Assembly: GCA_038253825.1 (NCBI GenBank)
Contig: JBBSGT010000001.1
Location: forward strand, 20,623 to 84,622
Length of the DNA: 64,000 bases
Direction: 5' to 3'
From: JACDET01 sp038253825
Lineage (GTDB): Bacteria > Patescibacteriota > Microgenomatia > Levybacterales > UBA12049
In this document: piece by piece, positions 33,900-42,545 of the stretch
Position numbering within the stretch: the first letter of the stretch is position 1
Layout of the letters: each line of letters starts with the position of its first letter
Program-made: the position numbers and the translations under genes
The notes under the pieces: generated by a model
Databases searched by the model: none
What the model saw: only the letters and a program-made list of their open reading frames with translations
What the model was told of the DNA's origin: nothing

Positions 33900-33905
33900 A
33901 CAAAG

Positions 33906-34709
33906 ATGGACGCATATCTTTTTGATGTTGATGGGGTAATTACTGATCCTGTAGATAAGAAAATTACCAAACCGAAATTAGTTGAAATTCTAGCAAGAAA
34001 ATTACAAGATGGTACACCAATTGCTCTTATTAGTGGTCGAGGGTTGCAGTTTCTTACGAAGCAGGTAGTTTCAGTTTTGGAAGAACATCTAGATAATCAC
34101 CCAGAAATGGATAGATCGTTACTCGATAACTTATTTGTTTCAGGCGAGTTTGGCGGTGTATACCTTATTCATAATCAAGGGCTAGGTGAAGAAAAAGTGA
34201 ATCCCGATTTTTCCATTCCTGAGAAGCTGCGTCAGCAACTCAATGCAAAAGCTGAGGAGTTCACAGATTTTGCTCTCATTGAGCATGAGAAACGAACCCA
34301 GTTCACCATGGAAGCAAATCGGGGCAATGATTTTTTTGGCAAAAAAGGAAAAGAAATTGCAGAAGCGTTGCGTGAACTTGCAGCAGACTATCCAAATTTG
34401 GAAGTACGATTTGATCGCATTGGCATGAATGTTAAGAATAAAAATGCTACAAAGCACTACTGTGTTATTCAATATCAAAACTGGTTACGGCAAAAGAATT
34501 TTCAGGTTGATAACTATCTGGTTTTTGGTGATAGCCCATCTGATTTTGAAATGGGTGAAGAATTACACCAACAAGGGTTACCATTTACGTTTATCTTCGT
34601 TGGTGACAAAAAAGATTTAGAAAATAAAAAGCCAAACTTTAAGATAATAATTACCCAAGGACATTGTGATGCAGGGACATTAGAATACCTACAGTTGAAT
34701 GAATACTAA
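33906..34709 (+). CDS. HAD-superfamily phosphatase (sugar-phosphatase-like)
   Basis: 267 aa. Motif I is YLFDVDGVITD with the nucleophile and acid/base Asp; motif II is IALISGRGLQF; motif IV is YLVFGDSPSDFEMGEEL (about 200-216). The large cap between II and IV (about 60-190) is of the type found in Cof/sucrose-phosphate/mannosyl-3-phosphoglycerate phosphatases. Such enzymes often pair with a glycosyltransferase to make a free disaccharide or glycoside, which fits the upstream GT-B-like gene (inference). Translation start is set by the -10 box 6 nt upstream. Confidence 0.8.
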   Translation: MDAYLFDVDGVITDPVDKKITKPKLVEILARKLQDGTPIALISGRGLQFLTKQVVSVLEEHLDNHPEMDRSLLDNLFVSGEFGGVYLIHNQGLGEEKVNPDFSIPEKLRQQLNAKAEEFTDFALIEHEKRTQFTMEANRGNDFFGKKGKEIAEALRELAADYPNLEVRFDRIGMNVKNKNATKHYCVIQYQNWLRQKNFQVDNYLVFGDSPSDFEMGEELHQQGLPFTFIFVGDKKDLENKKPNFKIIITQGHCDAGTLEYLQLNEY

Positions 34710-34869
34710 AGGACTTTTTATACCTGAAGAAATAGATTTTGAGCCTGGTAAAGATGACGAAGGTTGGTTTAAGTTTACTACGTCAATGAGAGCTGCTGGA
34801 CAAAGGTCTGCGGGATGGGAACCAACGCTCTCAATGCAAAAGGAGTTTCCGATCTTAGAAGCAGTTTAA
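34699..34869 (+). CDS. 56-aa ORF overlapping the HAD gene
   Basis: The ATG at 34699 overlaps the last 11 nt of the HAD gene in another frame. The product (MNTKGLFIPEEIDFEPGKDD then EGWFKFTTSMRAAGQRSAGW) is acidic first and then basic, soluble, and has ordinary codon use. Overlapping translation is common in this window, which supports it; no family recognised. Confidence 0.45.
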   Translation: MNTKGLFIPEEIDFEPGKDDEGWFKFTTSMRAAGQRSAGWEPTLSMQKEFPILEAV

Positions 34870-34939
34870 TACCTTACTTTCTTTCAATATTCTATTGGTG
34901 GAGCAACTTCAATTCCAGAATAAATTACCAAAGCGAAGT

Positions 34940-35218
34940 TTATTTAGCTTCTTTATATAATTCTTTATGAGTTCCCAGTAAATGAAAGATGATGATTCTT
35001 TGCTTTTTTGTTTGCTTCTCTTCAAAAATTGCTCGCCAGTCGTCTGTGACATTAATACTTTTATAACCTGCATATCTTTCTCTCAATGCGTGGTTTCTTA
35101 ATACTGGATGATTGGGATTTTCCAAAAATATCTCAAGTGTTTGCTCAAAAACAGCTTTGATTTTCTTATCTGCATTTTTATAGTGTTTTCTGAACCTAAT
35201 CCCGTACCTTATCTCCAT
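34940..35218 (-). CDS. RelE/YafQ-type mRNA interferase toxin
   Basis: 92 aa from the ATG at 35218 (an ATG at 35242 further inside the antitoxin gene would add eight residues). The N-terminus MEIRYGIRFRKHYKNADKKI is typical of the first strand and helix of YafQ/RelE toxins. RNHALRERYAGYKSINVTDDWRAIF and IIIFHLLGTHKELYK form the core sheet; the C-terminal H-x-L-G-T-H carries the likely catalytic His. The family cuts mRNA at the ribosome. It overlaps the antitoxin stop by about 23 nt, in antitoxin-toxin order. Confidence 0.85.
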   Translation of the reverse strand: MEIRYGIRFRKHYKNADKKIKAVFEQTLEIFLENPNHPVLRNHALRERYAGYKSINVTDDWRAIFEEKQTKKQRIIIFHLLGTHKELYKEAK

Positions 35219-35513
35219 TTGCATAGGCAGCCTTTGGGTCATCCAACCAATCTATTGCGTCTTTTGCGTTCGTAAAAGAAGGAGAAACTCTTCCTGCTTT
35301 TACATCCTCTTCTGATTTTTTCAACATCTCAATCATATATTCACTGGGTTCCTCTTCAAACTCAGCTTTAAAGTCTGTGGTTTTGGTCTCGATAAAATGC
35401 AGAAGAAATTTCTTTATAACCACATTTAGTGGCATACCGAGTTCTCGGGCTATTTGTATAGCTTTCTTTTTCGTTTGTGGATCAACTTTTGTACTAATAA
35501 CTGCGTAACTCAT
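35196..35513 (-). CDS. RelB/DinJ-type antitoxin
   Basis: 105 aa. The N-terminus STKVDPQTKKKAIQIARELG then MPLNVVIKKFLLHF is a ribbon-helix-helix domain like DinJ, which dimerises and binds its own promoter. The acidic C-terminal half (EEEPSEYMIEMLKKSEEDVK) would wrap the toxin. Located directly upstream of the YafQ-like toxin. Complete, with no frameshift. Confidence 0.85.
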   Translation of the reverse strand: MSYAVISTKVDPQTKKKAIQIARELGMPLNVVIKKFLLHFIETKTTDFKAEFEEEPSEYMIEMLKKSEEDVKAGRVSPSFTNAKDAIDWLDDPKAAYANGDKVRD

Positions 35514-35554
35514 AGTAACAATAGAATATACGATGGTGTATCAATTGTCAAACG

Positions 35555-36925
35555 TTACTTCCTCACAATTGTATACATATCCGGGAAGTAAAGGAAGGCG
35601 GCGGGGGCGTCTTCGAGGAGGTATTTTTGAAAATTGGCATAGATACTTTTTCTTTGCTTAATATCATCTATTTTTCTTCCATCCTCAAGCAATTTATCAA
35701 TACGGAGATTTTTATAATGCGTGATGTTATCTTTTTGATCTGAGTGCCAGAGCGTATACTGATCAGGATCACCCGGGAGACTAAAATCTCCTAAGAACAC
35801 CTGGTAGTCATAGGGAATTGTATCTACTTCCACAATTTTTGTCGTAATTCCTAAATTTTTCCATGCAGCAGCAATCGCTTCGGCAGTTGGTCGGTATTGT
35901 GGGAGTATTTTTAGAGTTAAAGTGGTGGGTGCTTTTTCACCGCTACCACTTGCATTTTGATCTGGCAACAGGAGTAATTTTGCATGAGCAAAATCTTGTT
36001 TGTAAACATCAACTTCATCGTTGTTGTAATACACAGAAGTTGGTGGATAAGGAAGATAAGCACGTTTTCCCTGCGTAAATTTATCGGGAAGCGCATAGGT
36101 CAGAGCAAGTCGGACTCTTTTATCAGATAAAACCGGATCGTCATTTTTGTAGAAGAGTGTAATCAATTGCGTATAATCTCCCTTATTGGTGATTCTTGTA
36201 TTAGGGAAATTTTTTAAATTGAGATCATTGGAAACAATACCTGTAAGACCATCTACTTGCGTTACTTCACCTAGTTTGAAGGCTGTTTTGAGTGATTCTT
36301 CTGTCGGATAAAATTCATAATTGATTACATCTTGTCTGTCATGTGCTCCTATGAGACTCAGTGACTGCATAAAATTTCCATTAAGTTGGAATTTGGACAA
36401 ATTATACTCACCAACACCGACAAGCCCTTGTTCAAAAATTGGCCTGGAAACGGTTACCAAAAATGGTGCGTAAGCATTTTTTAGTTTAAAAACAATCGTA
36501 TTATTATCGGGACGTTCTTCTGATACGTCAGAAAAATTATAGTTAATCGTTTGTGATGTGACCAAAGTGCCGTTGTTAAAATGTTGATCTGGTTTTAAAT
36601 GAAACGTATATATTTTTCCGTCGCTGGTAATATTCCACGTTGCTGCCAGTCCTGGTTGGATTGTTCCACTGGGACTCACGGTTGTAAGACCTAGGGAAAG
36701 TTTGTTTACGATATTTGCAGGTAGATTATCTTGTGTATACGCACCCACGATGCCGATTGTTTGCTTTTTGGAAAAGGGAATTAAATGGATAAAGTATTTT
36801 GAAGAAAAAAGGACACCGAAAAAGATAATCAACCCAAGTAAAAAAGAAAGAATCATCGTTTTACCGGACTTTTTGATATAGGCTTTAATAAGCCAGAAAA
36901 TGAGTCTTTTTCTTACAACTACCAT
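35555..36925 (-). CDS. family 5 peptide/solute-binding protein, membrane-anchored, no transporter nearby
   Basis: 456 aa. An N-terminal helix (about 22-42) serves as anchor; there is no lipobox Cys. The rest is SBP_bac_5-like: LAATWNITSDGKIYTFHLKP, DQHFNNGTLVTSQTINYNFSD, VRLALTYALPDKFTQG and the C-terminal YQVFLGDFSLPGDPDQYTLWHS. Family members present oligopeptides or other solutes to ABC permeases. No permease or ATPase gene is adjacent; the next gene is secG. At 456 aa it is shorter than OppA (~540). Confidence 0.82.
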   Translation of the reverse strand: MVVVRKRLIFWLIKAYIKKSGKTMILSFLLGLIIFFGVLFSSKYFIHLIPFSKKQTIGIVGAYTQDNLPANIVNKLSLGLTTVSPSGTIQPGLAATWNITSDGKIYTFHLKPDQHFNNGTLVTSQTINYNFSDVSEERPDNNTIVFKLKNAYAPFLVTVSRPIFEQGLVGVGEYNLSKFQLNGNFMQSLSLIGAHDRQDVINYEFYPTEESLKTAFKLGEVTQVDGLTGIVSNDLNLKNFPNTRITNKGDYTQLITLFYKNDDPVLSDKRVRLALTYALPDKFTQGKRAYLPYPPTSVYYNNDEVDVYKQDFAHAKLLLLPDQNASGSGEKAPTTLTLKILPQYRPTAEAIAAAWKNLGITTKIVEVDTIPYDYQVFLGDFSLPGDPDQYTLWHSDQKDNITHYKNLRIDKLLEDGRKIDDIKQRKSIYANFQKYLLEDAPAAFLYFPDMYTIVRK

Positions 36926-36934
36926 AGCTTCATT

Positions 36935-37153
36935 TTATTTTCGCTGGAGGATCAAAAGCGCGACAGAGAGGATAACGAGCAAAGAAGAAAGGGCAATTGT
37001 CGCAATAATAAGGAATTTCTGTGCACTTCGTTTACTTCGATATGCCTCTCCGCCTGCACCAAAAACCGGTGAAAGTCCTGATCCTGGAGCTTGCAATAGA
37101 ATTGCTGCGACGAGAAGTACGGAGATGACAATTTGTAGAATCGAAAATACCAT
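36935..37153 (-). CDS. secG: preprotein translocase subunit SecG
   Basis: 72 aa with two helices (about 4-21 and 49-68) joined by the conserved loop LLQAPGSGLSPVFGAGGEAY, which carries the SecG pattern LLQ..G.GL...FG.G. It assists SecYE in export. It lies between the solute-binding protein and the GlmR-like gene with 9-8 nt gaps, so the four genes 35555-38533 look like one operon reading left. Confidence 0.93.
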   Translation of the reverse strand: MVFSILQIVISVLLVAAILLQAPGSGLSPVFGAGGEAYRSKRSAQKFLIIATIALSSLLVILSVALLILQRK

Positions 37154-37161
37154 AAGGCCAA

Positions 37162-38133
37162 TTATACTGTTTTTGCTACCACTGATGCAAGCTTTTTGTG
37201 ATCATGATAAAGAGGGAATGATTCATCCACGACATCTTCTGTAATGAGTTGATAATTTTCAGGCTTTTCCTTTGTCAAATGGACATATGTATAGTCAAGT
37301 ATAAGATTGGTGGGCAAGGGTAAAGAAAAGTTATCATTTGCAATAACTTTCTGGAAAGGAAATGCTCCCAGGTGTTTTTTTATTGCGTTTACAAAGTCAA
37401 ATTCTGAATAACCTTTGGACTCAAAAGGTTTATTCGCTACATTGACGACAAAAACTTGCTGTTTCTTATTTTGAAGAAGAAACTCTTTAATCTCAGGAAT
37501 AATAATACAAGGAAGAACTGTTGTATATAAATCGCCAGGCCCAACGATAACAATATCAGAAGCATTGAGAGCAGCTAATGACTCGGATGAAGCAGCTATA
37601 TTTGCAGGCACCAGACTTACTGAATCCAATGGACTATCGCCATGAAATTTTCCTAAATCTATATTTTCCTCACCTTGAATAACTCGACCATCTGTGGTTG
37701 TGGCTATTATTGAAACAGACTTCGAGGTAGCCGGAATGATATCTTCATTAATACGAAAAAGTTCTTTCAAAAGTGCGATGGCATTTGGGAAGCTTCCTGT
37801 CATATCTGTGGCTGCTGCTAGCATGAGATTTCCTAATTTATGTCCAAAGAGTTCTTCGTCTTTACCATATCGATCACCCGGAAAACGATACGTAAGTAAT
37901 TTTGACATCAATGGATTTGGATTATCCATAAGAGCTGCCATACAGGAAGCAACATCACCTGGAGGTAATATGTTGTAAAGTCTGCGTAATCGCCCCCCAG
38001 ATCCACCATCATCCGCCATTGAGACAATTGCAGCAATATGTTCAAAATGGTCTTTGAGACCTTTGATAAGATTGACAGTACCAATACCGCCACCGAGACA
38101 GACAATTCTTTGTTTTCTTTTCGCTTTAGTCAT
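37162..38133 (-). CDS. GlmR/YvcK-family protein (CofD-like fold)
   Basis: 323 aa. VCLGGGIGTVNLIKGLKDH at the N-terminus, SMADDGGSGGRLRRLYNILP (about 38-57), PGDVASCMAAL, and FGHKLGNLMLAAATDMTG (about 95-112) are the hallmarks of YvcK/GlmR. In Bacillus this protein binds UDP-GlcNAc and stimulates GlmS to steer carbon into peptidoglycan. The last ~45 residues are specific. It overlaps the holin-like gene by 8 nt. Confidence 0.92.
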   Translation of the reverse strand: MTKAKRKQRIVCLGGGIGTVNLIKGLKDHFEHIAAIVSMADDGGSGGRLRRLYNILPPGDVASCMAALMDNPNPLMSKLLTYRFPGDRYGKDEELFGHKLGNLMLAAATDMTGSFPNAIALLKELFRINEDIIPATSKSVSIIATTTDGRVIQGEENIDLGKFHGDSPLDSVSLVPANIAASSESLAALNASDIVIVGPGDLYTTVLPCIIIPEIKEFLLQNKKQQVFVVNVANKPFESKGYSEFDFVNAIKKHLGAFPFQKVIANDNFSLPLPTNLILDYTYVHLTKEKPENYQLITEDVVDESFPLYHDHKKLASVVAKTV

Positions 38134-38533
38134 TGTTTATGAGCCAGCGCGCGCCAGAATGGATACATGATAGCACAAAAGCTGAGAAAACGTACGCAAA
38201 AAATGTATCAAATGTGATTCTTGGGGTAATAAAACCTATGATATGAGCTCTGGCATAGGTAAATGGCTGAACGGTAATGTCTGGTACGAGAATGGTGAGT
38301 AAATATAAAATGAGCGCATTCGTCAAGATAGAAAAAAGTCCCATGGTCAGCAAATTAACTGGGAAACTGATAATGTTAAGAATCGGTTTGATGATAAGAA
38401 ACATGAGCGCCAACACAATTGCCCCGATACACATACTATTAAATCCACCATCAATCGTAAAACCTGGAACAAATTGTGGTATGAAATAGAGAGCAAGCAA
38501 AAAAATAGCAAATGAGCGAAGCAGAGTTTTCAT
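38126..38533 (-). CDS. four-TM holin-superfamily-IV-like membrane protein (PF04020 type)
   Basis: 135 aa with four hydrophobic helices. LLALYFIPQFVPGFTIDGGF then LIIKPILNIISFPVNLLTMG are the features of the phage-holin-4_2 family, which despite its name is mostly chromosomal and of unknown function. The family usually has ~110-120 residues, so the size fits. It is first in the leftward unit with GlmR-like, SecG and the solute-binding protein. Confidence 0.85.
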   Translation of the reverse strand: MKTLLRSFAIFLLALYFIPQFVPGFTIDGGFNSMCIGAIVLALMFLIIKPILNIISFPVNLLTMGLFSILTNALILYLLTILVPDITVQPFTYARAHIIGFITPRITFDTFFAYVFSAFVLSCIHSGARWLINND

Positions 38534-38598
38534 ACGTGATTACGTATTGTTATTTTATCACAGATTTTATCTTGCGTTTGAGGTTCTACGAGAGTATT

Positions 38599-39828
38599 AT
38601 GGAACAAACAATGAATACGATCCAGTGTCCTCATTGCAAAAAACAGGTTGAGCTCTCAGAAGCACTAACGCATCAAATGCGTGAGACTGTACGTGCAGAG
38701 CAAGATGCCAAACATAAGATCGAGGTCGAAAAAGCAAAATTAGAACTTGAACAACAGGAAGCTTCTCATAAAAAGGAACTAGAATTAGTTAAAAGCGAAG
38801 CTGAAGAACGAGCCTTGAAACGCGCGAAAGAAACACTTGAGCTGGAATTAAAAAATTCTCAAAACGAGGCCGAAGAAGTGGTCATACGCAATAAAAAATT
38901 GCAAGAACAGTTGCTGGATATGACAGGAGAGATACGTAAAATGAAACAGAAAGATGGTGACCGTGAACTTGAAATGAAAAAAACGCTTTTACGGGAAAGA
39001 GAAATAATTGAAACAGAGGTAACCAAATCTCAACAAGAGAAATCAAGACTTGAAAAAATGGAGTTACAAAAAAAACTTAATGATACGCAAAAAGCACTTG
39101 AAGATGCACAGCGAAAAGCGCAGCAAACATCCCAACAGCTTCAAGGAGAGGTATTGGAACTAGAGTTAGAGAATCAATTAAAAGGTATGTTCCCCTCAGA
39201 TGAAATAGCTCCCGTACCAAAAGGGTTTGAAGGTGCTGATTTATTACAAACGGTACGAAATAAATTTGGGCAGAAAGCCGGGGTAATATTATGGGAGACG
39301 AAACGTACCAAATCCTGGGATGGGAAATGGACGGCAAAACTACGCGAAAATAAACGTATGATTGATGCAAATATTCCCATAATTGTAAGCGAAGTATTGC
39401 CCAAAGAAATTGATACGTTTGGTTATTATGAAAATATTTGGGTTACTAACTATAAATATGCAATACCTTTGGCTCATGTGCTCCGTATAGGTCTTTTTGA
39501 ACTCGCCGTTGCTAAAGCAACCACTGCCAATAAAGATGAAAGATTGGAAGCGCTTTTTAATTATCTCGTTAATGATGGTTTTCGCAATAAATTTGAAGCA
39601 CAAGTAGAAGGTATTATCGCTTTAAAGTCAGACCTTGAAAGTGAACAAAGGACAACCATAACAAGATGGAAAAAACGTGAAATGCAATTAAAGAGGCTTA
39701 TGTCTAATACCGCGACAATGTATGGAGAACTCCAGGGAATTATGGGTGAGGCACTCCCGTCTCTTCCTAGCCTTGATTCAGGAACCCTCCTTGCGCCAGG
39801 GAGTGAGCAAGAAAGTCTCCTAGAATAA
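38599..39828 (+). CDS. DUF2130 protein: zinc ribbon, coiled coil and nuclease-like domain
   Basis: 409 aa from the ATG at 38599 (upstream in-frame codons overlap the divergent gene and encode nothing conserved). It begins with a zinc ribbon half (IQCPHCKKQVELSEAL), then ~170 residues of coiled coil rich in Glu/Lys. The C-terminal domain has GVILWETKRTKSWDGKWTAK (about 222-241), where E-x-K fits the active site of PD-(D/E)XK-like nucleases. DUF2130 proteins are predicted nucleases of unknown role. rnhB follows after 9 nt. Confidence 0.85.
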   Translation: MEQTMNTIQCPHCKKQVELSEALTHQMRETVRAEQDAKHKIEVEKAKLELEQQEASHKKELELVKSEAEERALKRAKETLELELKNSQNEAEEVVIRNKKLQEQLLDMTGEIRKMKQKDGDRELEMKKTLLREREIIETEVTKSQQEKSRLEKMELQKKLNDTQKALEDAQRKAQQTSQQLQGEVLELELENQLKGMFPSDEIAPVPKGFEGADLLQTVRNKFGQKAGVILWETKRTKSWDGKWTAKLRENKRMIDANIPIIVSEVLPKEIDTFGYYENIWVTNYKYAIPLAHVLRIGLFELAVAKATTANKDERLEALFNYLVNDGFRNKFEAQVEGIIALKSDLESEQRTTITRWKKREMQLKRLMSNTATMYGELQGIMGEALPSLPSLDSGTLLAPGSEQESLLE

Positions 39829-39837
39829 TTTTTCTTT

Positions 39838-40464
39838 ATGAAACTGCCGACTTTTGACTTTGAAACCAAATTTTGGGAACAAGGCCTTGCACATATCGCA
39901 GGTGTCGATGAAGTTGGGCGAGGCTGTTTTGCCGGGCCAGTCGTGGCAGCAGCGGTTATTCTCCCTTCAAATTTTGCAGCCACGGATAAGATCAATGACT
40001 CCAAAAAATTGTCACCAAAAGTAAGAAAAGAACTATCTGAGATCATCAAAAAGCATGCGCTCGCATATTCGATCGCCGAAGTTTCAGTTACTGTCATTAA
40101 TTCAATTGGTATTGGTAAAGCAACACAACAAGCCTTCAAAATGGCAATTGCAAATTTAGATACAGCACCTGAGCATATTTTGATGGACGCATTTTTGATT
40201 GATGCCATCTCACCAACAGTCCAAACGCCGATCATTCATGGTGATCAATTGAGTATCTCCATTGCCGCAGCGTCAATTATCGCCAAGGTTTATCGTGACG
40301 AACTTATGGAGCAATTGCATACACAATACACAGTGTATGATTTCGTGACTAACAAAGGATATGGAACAAAAAAGCATCGGGATGCGATCGGGATCCATGG
40401 TTTGTGTGATCTGCATCGAACTTCATTTAATCTGATTAAATTTCTCCCTCCAAAATCTGCATAA
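39838..40464 (+). CDS. rnhB: ribonuclease HII
   Basis: 208 aa. IAGVDEVGRGCFAGPVVAAAV contains the first two catalytic acids (D-E). KINDSKKLSPKVRKEL, HILMDAFL with the third Asp, and HGDQLSISIAAASIIAKVYRDEL with the fourth complete the site. YDFVTNKGYGTKKHRDAI is the conserved substrate-contact region with the Tyr and G-Y-G-T. It cuts RNA-DNA hybrids and single ribonucleotides. It is placed right behind DUF2130. Confidence 0.96.
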   Translation: MKLPTFDFETKFWEQGLAHIAGVDEVGRGCFAGPVVAAAVILPSNFAATDKINDSKKLSPKVRKELSEIIKKHALAYSIAEVSVTVINSIGIGKATQQAFKMAIANLDTAPEHILMDAFLIDAISPTVQTPIIHGDQLSISIAAASIIAKVYRDELMEQLHTQYTVYDFVTNKGYGTKKHRDAIGIHGLCDLHRTSFNLIKFLPPKSA

Positions 40465-40558
40465 AGCTGTTAATTTTTATCTCTTTCTATAAGGTTGTTG
40501 TAAGGTTATTATCAAGCTCAACTAAGCCTATAGATTTATAATCACCTCAGATTCGTAA

Positions 40559-40598
40559 AGCACTTGAATCAAAATAATAAAGTGCTACATTAAAGCAC
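40559..40598 (+). promoter_or_regulatory. inverted/direct repeat upstream of the long disordered protein
   Basis: AGCACTT (40559-40565) and AAGTGCT (40580-40586) form a 7-nt inverted repeat; AAAGCAC recurs at 40592-40598. It lies about 45-80 nt before the ATG at 40642 and could be an operator. Nothing else identified in 40465-40641. Confidence 0.3.
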
Positions 40599-40641
40599 AT
40601 ATGATTACACACAAGTGTTTCGAACCGAAAGGAAACAGAAT

Positions 40642-42540
40642 ATGGCAAAAGGAGCATCATTATCAGTTGCATCAGCCGGCGCAAAAGTCGGAGGAGGAGC
40701 AGCACCTAAAATATCTTTAGGAGGAGGAGTTGAACAAGGTTCAGGTTCGTCTCTCTCAAAATTCTCTTCAAAAGGCTTAGCTAATTTCTCTCCAGGAAGA
40801 TCAGAATTTTCAGGACCGAAAACAACTCGTTATGGTTCTGCAATGACTGCGATGGAAAGTGAGACGTTAGGTCCGCGAGCAAGTATCGACAAATCTGCGA
40901 TTCGTCAATCTTCTGAAAAGTTTGGTGGAATCAGTAAACCTGACGCCGGCACAGCAAAAATGACCGTATTGAGTCAACCAAAGTCGGGAGTAGAACAATC
41001 ACGCATAACAGTTGATCAATCGAATGTCGTCACAAGACAGCCTGAATCATCTGTTCTATTACAGAAAAGTGAACCAGGTCGTCGTTTCTCAGAACCACTA
41101 GTTAATAAAGTTGCAGATAATGTGGACAGCAAAACTCAACCAATCCAAAGAATTTGGACAGATGCGCCAAGAAGAACGACAATGCCGGAGGTAATACCGT
41201 TGACACCGACTCCAGTGGAGCCACTCATCCAACCAACAGCACCTGAAGTTCCACAATTGCCGATAGTTGAAAATAGACCACATCTGACAACTCCCGCGCC
41301 GACGTTTCCTGATCGAGGAGTTGAGCAGCAAGCACAAAGATTGGTGATAGTCCGTGAACAATTACATGCTGCACAAACAGAAACAGTTGAGGAGATAAAA
41401 CCGATAACTCCAGTAGTAACCTCGGAAGTTCGTCTTGTTCCCAACCCAAAACCTGCTGATAGAACGGAGACAGCAGTACCATCTGTACTAATACAAAGAA
41501 CTGCTGAACCCGTGACTAAAGTTGACTTACCTACGAAAAAATCAAAAGAAGCAAAAACATTCTATGGTTTACTGAAAGCAAAAGAAGAAGCGAAAGTAGA
41601 CTTAGAAAATACTGTAAAGCAAACGGGGGCAGTCAGAGCTGCTGTTCATTCATTGCCACAGCGCCAAGAATTATTGGCAGTAGAAAAAGCTGAAAATATA
41701 CGAGAATACGTTGTAAAGCCGTCAGTAAAGATAACTTACGATGATGTTCTTTTGACTGAGGCTGAGGAAGAAGAAAGAAAAAGACTTAAAGAAAAACAAA
41801 ATGCATTCAAACTGCTCTTCCGCATCCGATGGGGATTATCAAAATTGCAATTAGGGGAGCAAACCAAAACAGAAGCTGCGGTTGCACACCGTGTGGGTAT
41901 AACACAGTTACAAGAATTAGATCAAAAAAGAACCCAAGCTGTTGGTTTGGCAACTCCAAATCATGTACAACCAGAAATAAGTACACAAACACAACAAGTG
42001 GCTACTGATTTGCCGGTTGCAAGAGAAACAGAGAATGATTCTCCCAGTGGCAGCGCAACTATGGTACTTATTTACCAAGCGAAAGTAACAGTGCAAGAAC
42101 AACAATCTTCCGCTGACGCTCCACCAGAGGATAAAGATAAAGAAGAAAAAGCTGTAAAAGTATATAAAGATGCACAACAAAATAAACTGCGACAGTGGTT
42201 TGATGCTGTGGCAAGAATCTTTCCGGCTTTTGATTTTGTCACGACACGTCGACTTAGGGAGGTCGCTGCAGCAATGGATAATTCGAATAGTTCGACAAGA
42301 AGTCATGTTTCTCTGCTTGGGGGTATAGAGTATGACGGAGCTGATGAGATGTTTAGAAGGGAATTAATAGCGAGTGAAGCAAAAGTTACTAAATCCGAAG
42401 CAGGAATGGCCGGAGCTGAAGTTATCCATAGTCTACCTGCAGGTATTGTCCAAGAAAAGGATGGACGACCTGAATTAACACCGGGTCAGGTGAAAATAAT
42501 TCTCCAAGAAGGTCAAGAACAAGCAAAAGTTGCTGCCTAA
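40642..42540 (+). CDS. long low-complexity, mostly disordered protein, unknown function
   Basis: 632 aa from the ATG at 40642, which has the ribosome binding site AAAGGAA 9 nt upstream; an upstream start at 40615 lacks one. The N-terminus is Gly/Ser-rich (MAKGASLSVASAGAKVGGG), followed by a ~300-residue Pro/Thr/Val-rich disordered part, a Lys/Glu-rich helical part around residues 305-400, and a C-terminal half of mixed composition. No signal peptide and no membrane helix are visible. I recognise no domain. It converges with the dockerin-like gene (5 nt gap). Confidence 0.6.
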   Translation: MAKGASLSVASAGAKVGGGAAPKISLGGGVEQGSGSSLSKFSSKGLANFSPGRSEFSGPKTTRYGSAMTAMESETLGPRASIDKSAIRQSSEKFGGISKPDAGTAKMTVLSQPKSGVEQSRITVDQSNVVTRQPESSVLLQKSEPGRRFSEPLVNKVADNVDSKTQPIQRIWTDAPRRTTMPEVIPLTPTPVEPLIQPTAPEVPQLPIVENRPHLTTPAPTFPDRGVEQQAQRLVIVREQLHAAQTETVEEIKPITPVVTSEVRLVPNPKPADRTETAVPSVLIQRTAEPVTKVDLPTKKSKEAKTFYGLLKAKEEAKVDLENTVKQTGAVRAAVHSLPQRQELLAVEKAENIREYVVKPSVKITYDDVLLTEAEEEERKRLKEKQNAFKLLFRIRWGLSKLQLGEQTKTEAAVAHRVGITQLQELDQKRTQAVGLATPNHVQPEISTQTQQVATDLPVARETENDSPSGSATMVLIYQAKVTVQEQQSSADAPPEDKDKEEKAVKVYKDAQQNKLRQWFDAVARIFPAFDFVTTRRLREVAAAMDNSNSSTRSHVSLLGGIEYDGADEMFRRELIASEAKVTKSEAGMAGAEVIHSLPAGIVQEKDGRPELTPGQVKIILQEGQEQAKVAA

Positions 42541-42545
42541 TCCTT

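Noticed and set aside
39561..40235. 224-codon frame antisense to DUF2130 and rnhB
   Set aside because: Both plus-strand genes have full conserved motifs through this region, so the antisense frame is a shadow.
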